Source of the DNA: JBJSXF01 sp046086225
GTDB lineage: Bacteria > Actinomycetota > Acidimicrobiia > IMCC26256 > PALSA-610
Length of the DNA: 23,640 nt
NCBI GenBank assembly: GCA_046086225.1
Contig: JBJSXF010000149.1
Coordinates: 1 to 23,640, forward strand
Direction of reading: 5' to 3'
Shown: positions 14,713 to 22,879 of the stretch, in pieces
Layout of the letters: every line of letters begins with the position of its first letter
Position numbering within the stretch: the first letter of the stretch is position 1
Made by a program: the position numbers and the translations under genes
Notes under the pieces: generated by a model
The model's input: the letters and a program-made list of their open reading frames with translations, nothing else
Databases searched by the model: none
Told to the model about the DNA's origin: nothing

Positions 14713-15320
14713 TGGGTCGCTTCTCCGGATTCCTGGTGACCCTCCGGCAGATGGGCCGACCGCGGCTCACCACCGAGTACCCGAAGGTCAAGCACGACAA
14801 GCCCGCGCGGGTGCACGGCCGCCACGTCCTCAATCGCTACGAGGACGGCATGGAGAAGTGCATCGGGTGCGAGCTGTGCGCCGGGGTGTGCCCCGCCCGC
14901 TGCATCTACGTCCGCGGAGCCGAGAATCCGGTCGACGCTCCCGTCTCGCCGGGCGAGCGCTACGGCTTCGTCTACGAGATCAACTACCTGCGCTGTATCC
15001 ACTGCGACCTCTGCGTGGAGGCCTGCCCGACCGAGGCCATCACCGAGACGAAGCTCTTCGAGTTCTCCTTCGCGAGTCGCGAGGACGCGATCTACACGAA
15101 GGCCGAGCTGCTCGTCGACGACGAGGGCCGGGCCCGGCGGCAGCCCTGGGAGCTGTGGCTGGGGGGCGAGGACGACGACACGAGCGCCTGGATGCGGGCG
15201 ACCTCGCCCGCCGGGTCGGCCGACTACGAGGGTCGGGTCAACTGGTCGGGTGAGCTCGGCTTCGGGGTGCGGTCCCCCGAGCAGGGCCAGCGCGCGAACC
15301 GACCGGGGAACGGCGCCTGA
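14712..15320 (+). CDS. nuoI: NADH-quinone oxidoreductase subunit I (2[4Fe-4S])
   Basis: 202 residues. Carries N6a and N6b, relaying electrons from NuoG to NuoB. Boxes CIGCELCAGVCP (Cys50/53/56/60, with Cys64 following) and CIHCDLCVEACP (Cys95/98/101/105) are complete. The N-terminal ~40 residues form the usual amphipathic lead (FSGFLVTLRQ, then TEYPKVK). The C-terminal ~70 residues are acidic and Gly-rich and look disordered. The frame is open upstream inside nuoH; the ATG at 14712 (TGATG) is the evident start. Its TGA shares a base with the nuoJ ATG. Confidence 0.96.
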   Translation: MGRFSGFLVTLRQMGRPRLTTEYPKVKHDKPARVHGRHVLNRYEDGMEKCIGCELCAGVCPARCIYVRGAENPVDAPVSPGERYGFVYEINYLRCIHCDLCVEACPTEAITETKLFEFSFASREDAIYTKAELLVDDEGRARRQPWELWLGGEDDDTSAWMRATSPAGSADYEGRVNWSGELGFGVRSPEQGQRANRPGNGA

Positions 15321-15862
15321 TGGAAGCAGTCGTCTTCTTCGTCTGCGCCGCGGCGGTGCTCACCGGGGCGTTCGGGGTCATCCTCGCCCGCAACCCGGTG
15401 CACTCGGCGCTGTTCCTCCTCATGACCCTCGTCGGGATCGCGGTCCTCTACCTCCAGCTCGCGGCGGCCCTCGTCGCCGCCATCCAGATCGTCGTCTACG
15501 CGAGCGCGATCGTCGTGCTGTTCCTCTTCGTCATCACGCTCCTCGGCGTCGACCGAGCCGAGCCGACCGAGTCGACCCGTCGCCTCCAGACGCCGGTCGC
15601 GGTCGTGCTCGGGGCGCTGTTCGTGGTGGGTGTGATCGCGCTCGCCGGCGACACGTGGGCGACCGGCGCCCGGTCGGTGCGGGGCCCCCTCGCCCCGGCC
15701 CGCACCGGCAACGTCGAGACGCTCTCCCGCGTGCTGTTCACCGACTACATCTGGGCGTTCGAGATCACGGCGGTCCTGCTTGTGATCGCCGTCGTGGGCG
15801 GTGTCGTGCTCGCCCGCCGCAGCAGTCGGCGCGAGTCGTCGGGTGGGGAGGGTGTCGCGTGA
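15320..15862 (+). CDS. nuoJ: NADH-quinone oxidoreductase subunit J
   Basis: 180 residues, five hydrophobic helices expected and visible (about 2-22, 28-49, 52-76, 91-110, 145-166). Membrane-arm subunit whose third helix (QIVVYASAIVVLFLFVITLL) is the conserved segment that converts between pi-bulge and alpha-helix during turnover. The variable loop between helices four and five is hydrophilic, and the tail is short and basic. ATG start shares a base with the nuoI stop; overlaps nuoK by GTGA. Confidence 0.95.
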   Translation: MEAVVFFVCAAAVLTGAFGVILARNPVHSALFLLMTLVGIAVLYLQLAAALVAAIQIVVYASAIVVLFLFVITLLGVDRAEPTESTRRLQTPVAVVLGALFVVGVIALAGDTWATGARSVRGPLAPARTGNVETLSRVLFTDYIWAFEITAVLLVIAVVGGVVLARRSSRRESSGGEGVA

Positions 15863-16176
15863 GCGCCGCTCTGCGCATCTCGCCCTCGTACTACCTCGTG
15901 CTGGCCGCGCTGCTGTTCACGGTCGGCGCCGTCGGCCTGCTGGTGCGCCGCAACACCATCGTGATGTTCATGTGCATCGAGCTGATGCTGAACGCGGCCA
16001 ACCTCACGTTCGTCGCCTACGCCAAGGCCCTCGACGACATCAGTGGCCAGGTGACCGTGTTCTTCACCCTCGTCGTGGCTGCCGCCGAGGTGGCGGTCGG
16101 ACTGGCGATCATCGTGGCCATCTTCCGCCGCCGTCAGGACGTGACGGCCGATGACGTGAGCACGCTCGGGGGCTAG
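15859..16176 (+). CDS. nuoK: NADH-quinone oxidoreductase subunit K
   Basis: 105 residues, three helices, the usual length. The two membrane glutamates essential for proton transfer are present: Glu41 in CIELMLNAANL and Glu77 in AAAEVAVGLA. GTG start overlaps the nuoJ stop. It is followed by nuoL after only two bases, with no separate ribosome site visible, so nuoL is presumably translated by re-initiation. Confidence 0.96.
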   Translation: MSAALRISPSYYLVLAALLFTVGAVGLLVRRNTIVMFMCIELMLNAANLTFVAYAKALDDISGQVTVFFTLVVAAAEVAVGLAIIVAIFRRRQDVTADDVSTLGG

Positions 16177-16178
16177 CC

Positions 16179-18110
16179 GTGGACGCGCGCGATCTCCTCC
16201 ACCTCGCCTGGGTGATCCCGGCGCTGCCGGCGCTCGGTGCCGTCGTGCTCCTGCTCGTCGGTCGTCGGATCGGCGAGCCGCGGGCGGGCTGGCTCGCCAC
16301 GGCCATGATGGGCCTCTCCTTCGTGGCCTCGGTCGTCGCCTTCTTCGCGCTGCGCTCCCTCCCGGGCGAAGCCCGGGTCGACTTCGCCGAGAACGTCAGC
16401 CAGGGCTACACCTGGATGAAGGTCGGCGGGCTCACGGTCGACTTCCGCTTCCTGGTCGATCCCCTCTCGTCGACCATGACCCTCTTCATCACCGGGGTCG
16501 GGACGCTCATCCACGCCTACGCGATCGGCTACATGCACGGCGATCCGCGGTTCTCGCGGTTCTTCGCGTACCTGAACCTCTTCGCGGCCTCGATGCTCGT
16601 GCTCGTGCTCGGCTCGGGCTTCGTCACCACGTTCATGGGCTGGGAGGGCGTCGGCCTGTGCTCGTACCTGCTCATCTCGTTCTGGTTCGAACGGGAGTCG
16701 GCGGCGGTGGCGGGCAAGAAGGCGTTCGTCACCAACCGGATCGGTGACGTCGGATTCCTGCTCGCGATGTTCCTGATCTTCCGCAACCTCGGCTCGCTCG
16801 GCTACGGATCGCTGGAAGGTGCGGTCGACCTCCCGGGCTCCACGGTGACGGCCATCGCCCTGCTGCTCTTCGTGGGTGCCGTGGGCAAGAGCGCCCAGTT
16901 CCCGCTGCACATCTGGCTGCCCGACGCGATGGAAGGGCCTACCCCGGTCTCGGCCCTCATCCACGCAGCCACGATGGTGACCGCCGGCGTCTACCTCGTG
17001 GCCCGGGCGCACCCCTTCTTCGAGGCCTCGGCCCACGCGGGCACGGTCGTCGCGTGGGTCGGTGCCTTCACGGCGATCTTCGCGGCGACCACGGCGATCG
17101 TGCAGAACGACATCAAGCGGGTGCTCGCCTGGTCGACCGTGAGCCAGCTCGGCTACATGTTCCTCGCCGCCGGGATCGGCGCGTACACGGCGGCGATCTT
17201 CCTCATGGTGGTGCACGCCTTCTTCAAGGCCCTGCTCTTCCTCGGTGCGGGCTCGGTCATCCACGGGCTCCACGAGGAGCAGGACATGCGCCGGATGGGC
17301 CGCCTGCGGGCGCTCATGCCGATCACGGCGGGCACCTTCATCGTCGGGTGGCTCGCGATCGCCGGGGTGGTGCCGCTCTCGGGCTTCTGGGCGAAGGACG
17401 AGGTGCTGGCCCAGGCCTGGTTCCGGGGCGAGTACGCGCTGTGGGCGGTCGGGCTCGTCGGCGCGCTGTTCACTGCCTTCTACATGACCCGCCAGGTGAT
17501 CCTGGTCTTCTTCGGCAACGACCGACGCGACCACGAGGTGCACGCCCACGAGTCGCCGTGGATCATGCTGGCCCCGCTCGGCGTGCTCGCCGGCCTCTCG
17601 GCGATCGGCGGGCTCCTCAACCTCCCGTTCACGAACGCCGGGCTCGACTTCCTGCATCACTGGCTCGAGCCGGTGTTCGAGGGTGTGCCCGAGCCCCACG
17701 CCTCGTCGTTCGCGCAGGGCTTCGTGCTCTCGACCGTGGCCCTCACGGTGGCGGTGGCCGGGATCCTCGTCGCCTTCTCCATCTACCGACGCGGGCTGCC
17801 CGACCCCGAACGCGACCCGGTCGTCGAGCGGCTCGGACCGCTGTCGCGTGTCCTCGCCAACGCCTACTTCGTCGATGCGGGCATCGCCCGGCTCGTGGCG
17901 GGTCCGCTCTCGGCGTTCGCCCGCTTCCTGGCCGGTCCCGTCGATCGCGACGTCATCGACGGCACGGTGAACGGATTCGGCGAGACGACCACCCGGCTGA
18001 GCGGCGCCGTGCGGCGACTGCAGACCGGACTCGTCCGAAACTACGCCCTCGCCGTCGTGCTCGGTGCGGTGCTGATCCTGCTCTACGTCGTCGCCCGGGC
18101 GAGCTTCTGA
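16179..18110 (+). CDS. nuoL: NADH-quinone oxidoreductase subunit L (antiporter-like)
   Basis: 643 residues, about 16 membrane helices. Distal proton-pumping subunit. Glu156 in GWEGVGLCSYLLI and Lys237 in GAVGKSAQFPLH match the paired Glu/Lys of the antiporter fold; MEGPTPVSALIHAATMVTAG (251-270) is the family signature. The C-terminal part beyond about residue 490 includes the long lateral amphipathic helix region and the final anchor helix (last ~20 residues). GTG start at 16179; the stop shares a base with nuoM. Intact and of normal length. Confidence 0.97.
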   Translation: MDARDLLHLAWVIPALPALGAVVLLLVGRRIGEPRAGWLATAMMGLSFVASVVAFFALRSLPGEARVDFAENVSQGYTWMKVGGLTVDFRFLVDPLSSTMTLFITGVGTLIHAYAIGYMHGDPRFSRFFAYLNLFAASMLVLVLGSGFVTTFMGWEGVGLCSYLLISFWFERESAAVAGKKAFVTNRIGDVGFLLAMFLIFRNLGSLGYGSLEGAVDLPGSTVTAIALLLFVGAVGKSAQFPLHIWLPDAMEGPTPVSALIHAATMVTAGVYLVARAHPFFEASAHAGTVVAWVGAFTAIFAATTAIVQNDIKRVLAWSTVSQLGYMFLAAGIGAYTAAIFLMVVHAFFKALLFLGAGSVIHGLHEEQDMRRMGRLRALMPITAGTFIVGWLAIAGVVPLSGFWAKDEVLAQAWFRGEYALWAVGLVGALFTAFYMTRQVILVFFGNDRRDHEVHAHESPWIMLAPLGVLAGLSAIGGLLNLPFTNAGLDFLHHWLEPVFEGVPEPHASSFAQGFVLSTVALTVAVAGILVAFSIYRRGLPDPERDPVVERLGPLSRVLANAYFVDAGIARLVAGPLSAFARFLAGPVDRDVIDGTVNGFGETTTRLSGAVRRLQTGLVRNYALAVVLGAVLILLYVVARASF

Positions 18111-19741
18111 TGTTCGACTTCCCGATCCTGACGGCGCTCGTGCTCGTGCCCTTCGCCGGGGCCGCGATCACTGCGCTCATGCCCGTCCGGAGACCCGAGC
18201 TCGCTCGCGTCGTCGGCTACGCCACGAGCGTGGCGGTGGCCGGGATGACGGTGCCGCTTCTCACCGAGTTCGTCACCGGGTCCGACGCGACGCGCTACCA
18301 GTTCACCGAGAGTCACTCGTGGCTCGGCGCGCTGGGCATGCGGTGGACGCTCGGGGTGGACGGCATCTCCCTCTTCATGGTGGCGCTGACCGCGCTGCTC
18401 ATCCCGATCGGTCTGCTCGCTTCGGCGAACGTCGGGAACGCCAAGGCCTTCACGATCTGGATGCTGGCGCTCGAGGGCGCGGTCATCGGCGTCTTCGCGT
18501 CGCTCGACACGATGATGTTCTTCATCTTCTTCGAGTTCGCCCTCGTTCCCATGTACTTCCTCATCGCCGGGTGGGGGCACGGCGGCCGTCGCTACGCGGC
18601 GATGAAGTTCTTCCTCTTCACGATGGCGGGCTCGGCGTTCCTCTTCGTGGGCATCCTGTCGGTCGCATTCATGCGGGTCGCGTGGCTCGGTGACCGTGGG
18701 CTCCCCGACCGGCTCTCGTTCGACGTCCGGGTCCTCACCGACTTCGCGGCGAACCACATCAGCGGGGCGCCGGCCGTGGCGCTCTTCCTCGCCTTCGCGA
18801 TCGGCTTCGCGGTGAAGGTGCCGATCGTGCCCTTCCACACCTGGCTCCCCGACGCCCACACCGATGCGCCGACCGCCGGGTCGGTGGTGCTGGCCGGCGT
18901 GATGCTGAAGATGGGTGCCTACGGGTTCCTGCGCTTCGCGGTGCCGTTCTTCCCGGAGGCGGCGGTCGACCTCGCCCCGGTGCTCCTGGTGGCCGCCGTG
19001 CTCGGGATCATCTACGGCGCGATCGTCGCCGCGGTGCAGCCCAACCTGAAGCGGATCGTGGCCTACTCGTCGGTCGCCCACCTCGGCTTCGTGGTCCTCG
19101 GGATCTTCGCCTTCACCCGGCAGGGGATGTCGGGCGCGGTGTTCACCATGATCTCCCACGGGCTCACGACCGGGGCCCTGTTCCTTCTGCTCGGCATGCT
19201 CTACGAGCGGCGCCACACCTACGAGATCTCGGCGTACCGTGGCATCTGGAAGGCGGCGCCGGTCTTCGGCGGGCTCTTCGTGGCCGCGACCTTCGCGTCG
19301 ATCGGCCTGCCGGGCTTCTCGGGCTTCGTCGGGGAGTTCCTCTCGATGCTCGGCGCGTTCCTCACGGCCCGTTGGTACGTCGTGGTGGGGTCCTTCGGCG
19401 TGGTCCTCGCCGCCGTGTACATGCTCTGGGCCGTGCAGCGGGCGTTCACGGGTGAGCCCGACGAGGAGAACGCGGCCACGCCCGACATCGGTGCCCGTGA
19501 GTTGGTCACCGTCGTGCCGCTCCTCGGCCTGTCGCTCTTCCTGGGCTTCTTTCCCGGGCCGGTGCTCGACCGGATCGGCCCGTCCGTCGACCGGCTCGTC
19601 GAGCACGTGCGGATCCACACCGACCTCTCGGTGCCCGCGGTCTCCGACGTGGGTCCGGCGGTGGTGACCCACGGGGAGACCTCGTCCGGGGCTCCGGCCG
19701 AGAGCGATGGTTCGGACGACTCCGGAGGTGAGCACCCGTGA
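18110..19741 (+). CDS. nuoM: NADH-quinone oxidoreductase subunit M (antiporter-like)
   Basis: 543 residues, about 14 helices. Proton-pumping subunit. Glu142 (FFEFALVPMYFLI) and Lys236 (IGFAVKVPIVPFHTWLPDAH) are the conserved pair. The frame is open far upstream through nuoL, but the ATG at 18110 overlapping the nuoL TGA gives a standard N-terminus. The last ~45 residues are an acidic, Ser/Gly-rich hydrophilic tail not typical of the family, probably flexible. Overlaps nuoN by GTGA. Confidence 0.96.
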   Translation: MFDFPILTALVLVPFAGAAITALMPVRRPELARVVGYATSVAVAGMTVPLLTEFVTGSDATRYQFTESHSWLGALGMRWTLGVDGISLFMVALTALLIPIGLLASANVGNAKAFTIWMLALEGAVIGVFASLDTMMFFIFFEFALVPMYFLIAGWGHGGRRYAAMKFFLFTMAGSAFLFVGILSVAFMRVAWLGDRGLPDRLSFDVRVLTDFAANHISGAPAVALFLAFAIGFAVKVPIVPFHTWLPDAHTDAPTAGSVVLAGVMLKMGAYGFLRFAVPFFPEAAVDLAPVLLVAAVLGIIYGAIVAAVQPNLKRIVAYSSVAHLGFVVLGIFAFTRQGMSGAVFTMISHGLTTGALFLLLGMLYERRHTYEISAYRGIWKAAPVFGGLFVAATFASIGLPGFSGFVGEFLSMLGAFLTARWYVVVGSFGVVLAAVYMLWAVQRAFTGEPDEENAATPDIGARELVTVVPLLGLSLFLGFFPGPVLDRIGPSVDRLVEHVRIHTDLSVPAVSDVGPAVVTHGETSSGAPAESDGSDDSGGEHP

Positions 19742-21243
19742 CCTCCGCCGGCGCCCCCGACCTCGTCACCCCGCCGGTCGACTGGCTCGCGGTTGCGCCC
19801 GCGCTCGCCCTCTTCGCGGCGGCGATCACGATCGTGATGGTGCGCTCGCTCCTGCGCCGGAACCCCCGGGTGTTCGCCATCGCGGTCGCGCTGTCGTTCG
19901 CCGGGCTCGTGGCCTCGGCCGTGAGCATCGTCGTGCAGTGGCGGGTCGTCGACCGCGACGGCCCCTACCAGGCGCTCGCCGAGATGGTCGCCGTCGACGG
20001 CTTCGCGGTGTTCGTGCAGGCGGTCGTGCTCGGCGCCACCTTCCTTGCGCTGCTCATCTCGATCGGCTACCTGCGTCGGCACGGGGTCGACGGACCCGAG
20101 TACCTCGTGCTGCTCCTCTGCTCGGCCACGGGCATGCTCCTCATGGCCTCGGCCAACGATCTCGTCATCATGTTCCTGGCGATGGAGATCCTGTCGATCG
20201 CGCTCTACGTGCTGGCTGCCTTCGACCGACGCCGGATGGCATCCCAGGAGGCGGGCCTCAAGTACTTCATCCTCGGCTCGTTCGCCTCGGCGGTCCTCCT
20301 CTACGGCGTCGCCCTCACCTACGGCGCGACGGGTACGACCAACCTCACGGGCATCGCCCGGTTCCTCGCCGAGACCACCCTCCTGCACGACGGGGTGCTC
20401 CTGGCCGGACTGGCCCTGCTCATCGTCGGACTCGGGTTCAAGGTCGCGGCGGCGCCCTTCCACATGTGGACCCCCGACGTCTACCAGGGTGCCCCGACCC
20501 CGGTCACTGCGTTCATGGCCGCGGCGACCAAGGCGGCCGCCTTCGCCGCGGTCCTGCGGGTGCTCACCGGGGCGTTCAGCCTGTACCGGGTCGACTGGCG
20601 CCCGATCGTGTTCGTGCTGGCGGTGGCGTCACTGCTCGTCGGGAGCATCGCCGCCGTCACCCAGACCGACGTCAAGCGGATGCTCGCCTACCAGTCGATC
20701 GCCCACGCCGGCTACCTGCTGATCGCCGTCCAGGCCGCATCGGCCCGGGGCACGGCGGCGGCGCTCTTCTACCTCTGCACGTACGCCGTGATGGCTACCG
20801 GGGCCTTCGCGATCGTGGCGGTGGTCGGTCGGGACGGCGACGACCGGCACGGCCTGTCGGAGTACCGGGGCCTGGCTGCCGCCCGTCCGGTCCTGGCCGG
20901 GCTGCTCACGTTGTTCCTCCTCGCCCAGGCCGGGGTCCCGCTCACCGGCGGGTTCGTGGCCAAGCTCTCGGTCTTCGGTGCCGCCGTCGGCGCCGGGCAG
21001 TACTGGCTCGCCCTCATCGGCATGATCGCCGCCGTCGTCGGGGCTTACGTCTACCTCCGGATCGTGCTCACGATGTTCGCCCCGGCCGACGACGAAGCCG
21101 CGCCCGATGGTCCGGCGATCACCGTCGACCGGGGGACCGGGATCGCCCTCACGGTCGCCGCCGTGGCGATCGTGCTCCTCGGCGTGGTGCCCGGCGTCGT
21201 GCTCGACTTCGCCCGGAACGCGACCCAGCTCCTCGCCCGTTGA
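19738..21243 (+). CDS. nuoN: NADH-quinone oxidoreductase subunit N (antiporter-like)
   Basis: 501 residues, about 14 helices; last gene of the first nuo set. Glu150 in MEILSIALYVLAAF and Lys235 in GLGFKVAAAPFHMWTPDVYQ form the family Glu/Lys pair. QTDVKRMLAYQSIAHAGYLL in the later half is also conserved. GTG start overlaps the nuoM stop. Followed by a 139-base gap with a hairpin and promoter-like sequence before the second nuo set. Confidence 0.96.
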   Translation: MTSAGAPDLVTPPVDWLAVAPALALFAAAITIVMVRSLLRRNPRVFAIAVALSFAGLVASAVSIVVQWRVVDRDGPYQALAEMVAVDGFAVFVQAVVLGATFLALLISIGYLRRHGVDGPEYLVLLLCSATGMLLMASANDLVIMFLAMEILSIALYVLAAFDRRRMASQEAGLKYFILGSFASAVLLYGVALTYGATGTTNLTGIARFLAETTLLHDGVLLAGLALLIVGLGFKVAAAPFHMWTPDVYQGAPTPVTAFMAAATKAAAFAAVLRVLTGAFSLYRVDWRPIVFVLAVASLLVGSIAAVTQTDVKRMLAYQSIAHAGYLLIAVQAASARGTAAALFYLCTYAVMATGAFAIVAVVGRDGDDRHGLSEYRGLAAARPVLAGLLTLFLLAQAGVPLTGGFVAKLSVFGAAVGAGQYWLALIGMIAAVVGAYVYLRIVLTMFAPADDEAAPDGPAITVDRGTGIALTVAAVAIVLLGVVPGVVLDFARNATQLLAR

Positions 21244-21269
21244 CCGCTGCGGTGACGATCCCCGTCGGC

Positions 21270-21293
21270 GCCGGGAGCGCCCGCTCCCCCGGC
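21270..21293 (+). terminator. Possible hairpin terminator after nuoN
   Basis: GGGAGC (21273-21278) and GCTCCC (21283-21288) form a six-base-pair stem with a four-base loop, extended by three more pairs across a two-base bulge. It lies 30 bases after the nuoN stop. There is no T-tract after it, so it is at best a weak or Rho-assisted terminator. Confidence 0.3.
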
Positions 21294-21328
21294 CCGCGTT
21301 GGTTCGTCGCCCGGAAACAGGCCACGCG

Positions 21329-21334
21329 TATACT
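21329..21334 (+). promoter_or_regulatory. Candidate -10 promoter element for the second nuo set
   Basis: TATACT, one of the few AT-rich hexamers in this region and close to TATAAT, lies about 48 bases before the nuoA2 GTG, in the only intergenic gap larger than 20 bases after nuoA. No clear -35 at 16-18 bases. Together with the hairpin upstream it suggests that set 2 can be transcribed on its own. Confidence 0.45.
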
Positions 21335-21382
21335 CCGCGTCGAACCTCCCGCGGCGTCGGCCGCCCGGCATCGGAAGCACGC

Positions 21383-21745
21383 GTGACCGAGTTCTACAGG
21401 CAGTATCTCGCCGTCGCGGTGTTCGTCGTGGCCGCCTTCGCGATGGTCGGCGGCATGCTCGGACTGGCTGCGATCGTCCGCCCGAAGGTGCCCCAGGCCG
21501 ACAAGTACATCACCTACGAATCGGGATCCGATCCGCTCCCGCTCTTCGGCCAGGCGAACGTCCGCTACTACGTCTACGCCCTCCTCTTCGTCATCTTCGA
21601 CGTGGAAGCGGTGTTCATCTTCCCCTGGGCGGTGAAGGTCGATGCGCTGGGCTGGTTCGGCCTGATCGAGATGACCGTGTTCGTGCTCGTGCTCCTCGCC
21701 GGGCTCGGTTACGTCTGGCGGAAGGGGCTGCTGCGGTGGGCCTGA
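21383..21745 (+). CDS. nuoA: NADH-quinone oxidoreductase subunit A, second divergent copy
   Basis: 120 residues, three helices, normal length. FVIFDVEAVFIFPWAV is the family signature. The loop reads YESG where set 1 has YECG, so the loop cysteine is a serine here. It lacks the Pro/Glu-rich tail of the first copy, and the two are clearly not recent duplicates. The GTG at 21383 was chosen because GGAAG lies five bases upstream and the protein then begins with a standard NuoA N-terminus; the open frame upstream is inside nuoN. Overlaps nuoB2 by ten bases. Possibly part of a second complex I of different composition. Confidence 0.94.
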   Translation: MTEFYRQYLAVAVFVVAAFAMVGGMLGLAAIVRPKVPQADKYITYESGSDPLPLFGQANVRYYVYALLFVIFDVEAVFIFPWAVKVDALGWFGLIEMTVFVLVLLAGLGYVWRKGLLRWA

Positions 21746-22242
21746 TCTCCTCGGGGCGGTCCCCGAAGCCGCTCAACTGGCTGCTCAACTACAGCCGCAA
21801 GTACTCGCTGTGGATGTTCCAGTGGGGCCTGGCCTGCTGCGCCATCGAGATGGGCGCGGCCCTCGCCGGTCCCCGCTACGACGTCATGCGCCTCGGGGTC
21901 ATCCCCTTCCCGGCCAGCCCCCGGCAGGCCGACCACATCGTGATCTCGGGCACCGTCACCGACAAGATGGCCCCGGCGATCAAGCGGCTCTACGAGCAGA
22001 TGCCCGACCCGAAGTACGTGATCTCGATGGGCTCGTGCGCGAACTGTGGCGGCCCCTACTGGGACTCGTACTCGGTGACCAAGGGCGTGGATCAGATCCT
22101 GCCGATCGACGTGTACGTACCGGGCTGCCCGCCGCGACCCGAGGCGTTCATGCAGGCGATCGTCATGCTCCAGGAGCGGATCCAGAACGAGGACATGCCG
22201 GCCCGCTGGCGGGGCATGGAGCAGGAGCCGAGCGTTGTCTGA
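21736..22242 (+). CDS. nuoB: NADH-quinone oxidoreductase subunit B, second divergent copy (intact)
   Basis: 168 residues. N2 cluster ligands Cys34-Cys35 (GLACCAIE), Cys101 (SMGSC) and Cys131 (PGCPP) are present; an additional Cys104 sits in SCANCGG where set 1 has Ser. Compared with the first copy it diverges at many positions (for example RKYSLWMFQWGLACC against RRNSVFPATFGLACC, and PYWDSY against MFNNYA), so it is a separate lineage. GTG start within the end of nuoA2 and an eight-base overlap with nuoC2. It is the only NuoB in the window with an uninterrupted frame. Confidence 0.95.
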   Translation: MGLISSGRSPKPLNWLLNYSRKYSLWMFQWGLACCAIEMGAALAGPRYDVMRLGVIPFPASPRQADHIVISGTVTDKMAPAIKRLYEQMPDPKYVISMGSCANCGGPYWDSYSVTKGVDQILPIDVYVPGCPPRPEAFMQAIVMLQERIQNEDMPARWRGMEQEPSVV

Positions 22243-22879
22243 GACGACGGCCGAAGCGCCGACGTGGTCGGAGACGGCGAGCGATTCGCTCGCCCGGCTC
22301 GAGGCCGAGCTCGGTGACGCGATCCTCGATCGGGCGGCGATGGCCGGCGATCCGGTGGTCCGCATCGCGCCCGACGCGTGGCGTCGCGCCGCCATCGCGT
22401 GCAAGGAAGCGCTCGCGTGCGACTACCTCTCGTTCGTGTCGGCGGTCGACTGGATGCCCGCCCCCCTCGTCGGAGACGAGGGCTCGGGCGACACCTCGAC
22501 CCCGGCCCAGCCCCGTGAGCAGACCGTGGGTCTGGCCGGCGGCACGACCCGCTTCCAGCTCCTCGCCTGCGTCGAGTCGACCCGCAGCCCGTTCCGGCGG
22601 GTCGTGCTCAAGTGCGACATCGATGATGCGATGCGGGCCGAGTCCTGGGTGGCGGTCTACCCGGGCGCCGATTGGCACGAGCGCGAGACCTGGGAGATGT
22701 TCGGCATCGCCTTCGACGGGCACCCGAGCCTGCGCCACCTCTACCTGCCCGCCGAGTTCGAGGGGAACCCCCTGCGCAAGGACTTCCCTCTGCTCGCCCG
22801 CGAGGTGAAGCCCTGGCCGGGCCTCGTCGACGTCGAGGGCATGCCCGGCGGGGGCGACGACGAGGAGACGGCGGAGTGA
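22235..22879 (+). CDS. nuoC: NADH-quinone oxidoreductase subunit C, second divergent copy
   Basis: 214 residues from a TTG start at 22235 with GGAG seven bases upstream, the only TTG start in the window. The signature reads WHERETWEMFGIAFDGHP (about 147-164), followed by NPLRKDFPLL; the first copy has FPEREVYDLLGISF. A Gly/Ser/Thr/Pro-rich insert of about 30 residues (near 75-105) interrupts the domain between the VDW and FQLLACVESTR strands. The C-terminus is acidic. Overlaps nuoD2 by GTGA. Soluble partner of NuoB2/NuoD2. Confidence 0.93.
   Translation: MSETTAEAPTWSETASDSLARLEAELGDAILDRAAMAGDPVVRIAPDAWRRAAIACKEALACDYLSFVSAVDWMPAPLVGDEGSGDTSTPAQPREQTVGLAGGTTRFQLLACVESTRSPFRRVVLKCDIDDAMRAESWVAVYPGADWHERETWEMFGIAFDGHPSLRHLYLPAEFEGNPLRKDFPLLAREVKPWPGLVDVEGMPGGGDDEETAE

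Noticed and set aside
16173..17699. Open frame of 508 codons antisense to nuoL, and a similar one (18083-19735) antisense to nuoM
   Set aside because: Low-complexity Glu/Arg/His-rich translation opposite conserved membrane proteins; GC-driven shadow frames.
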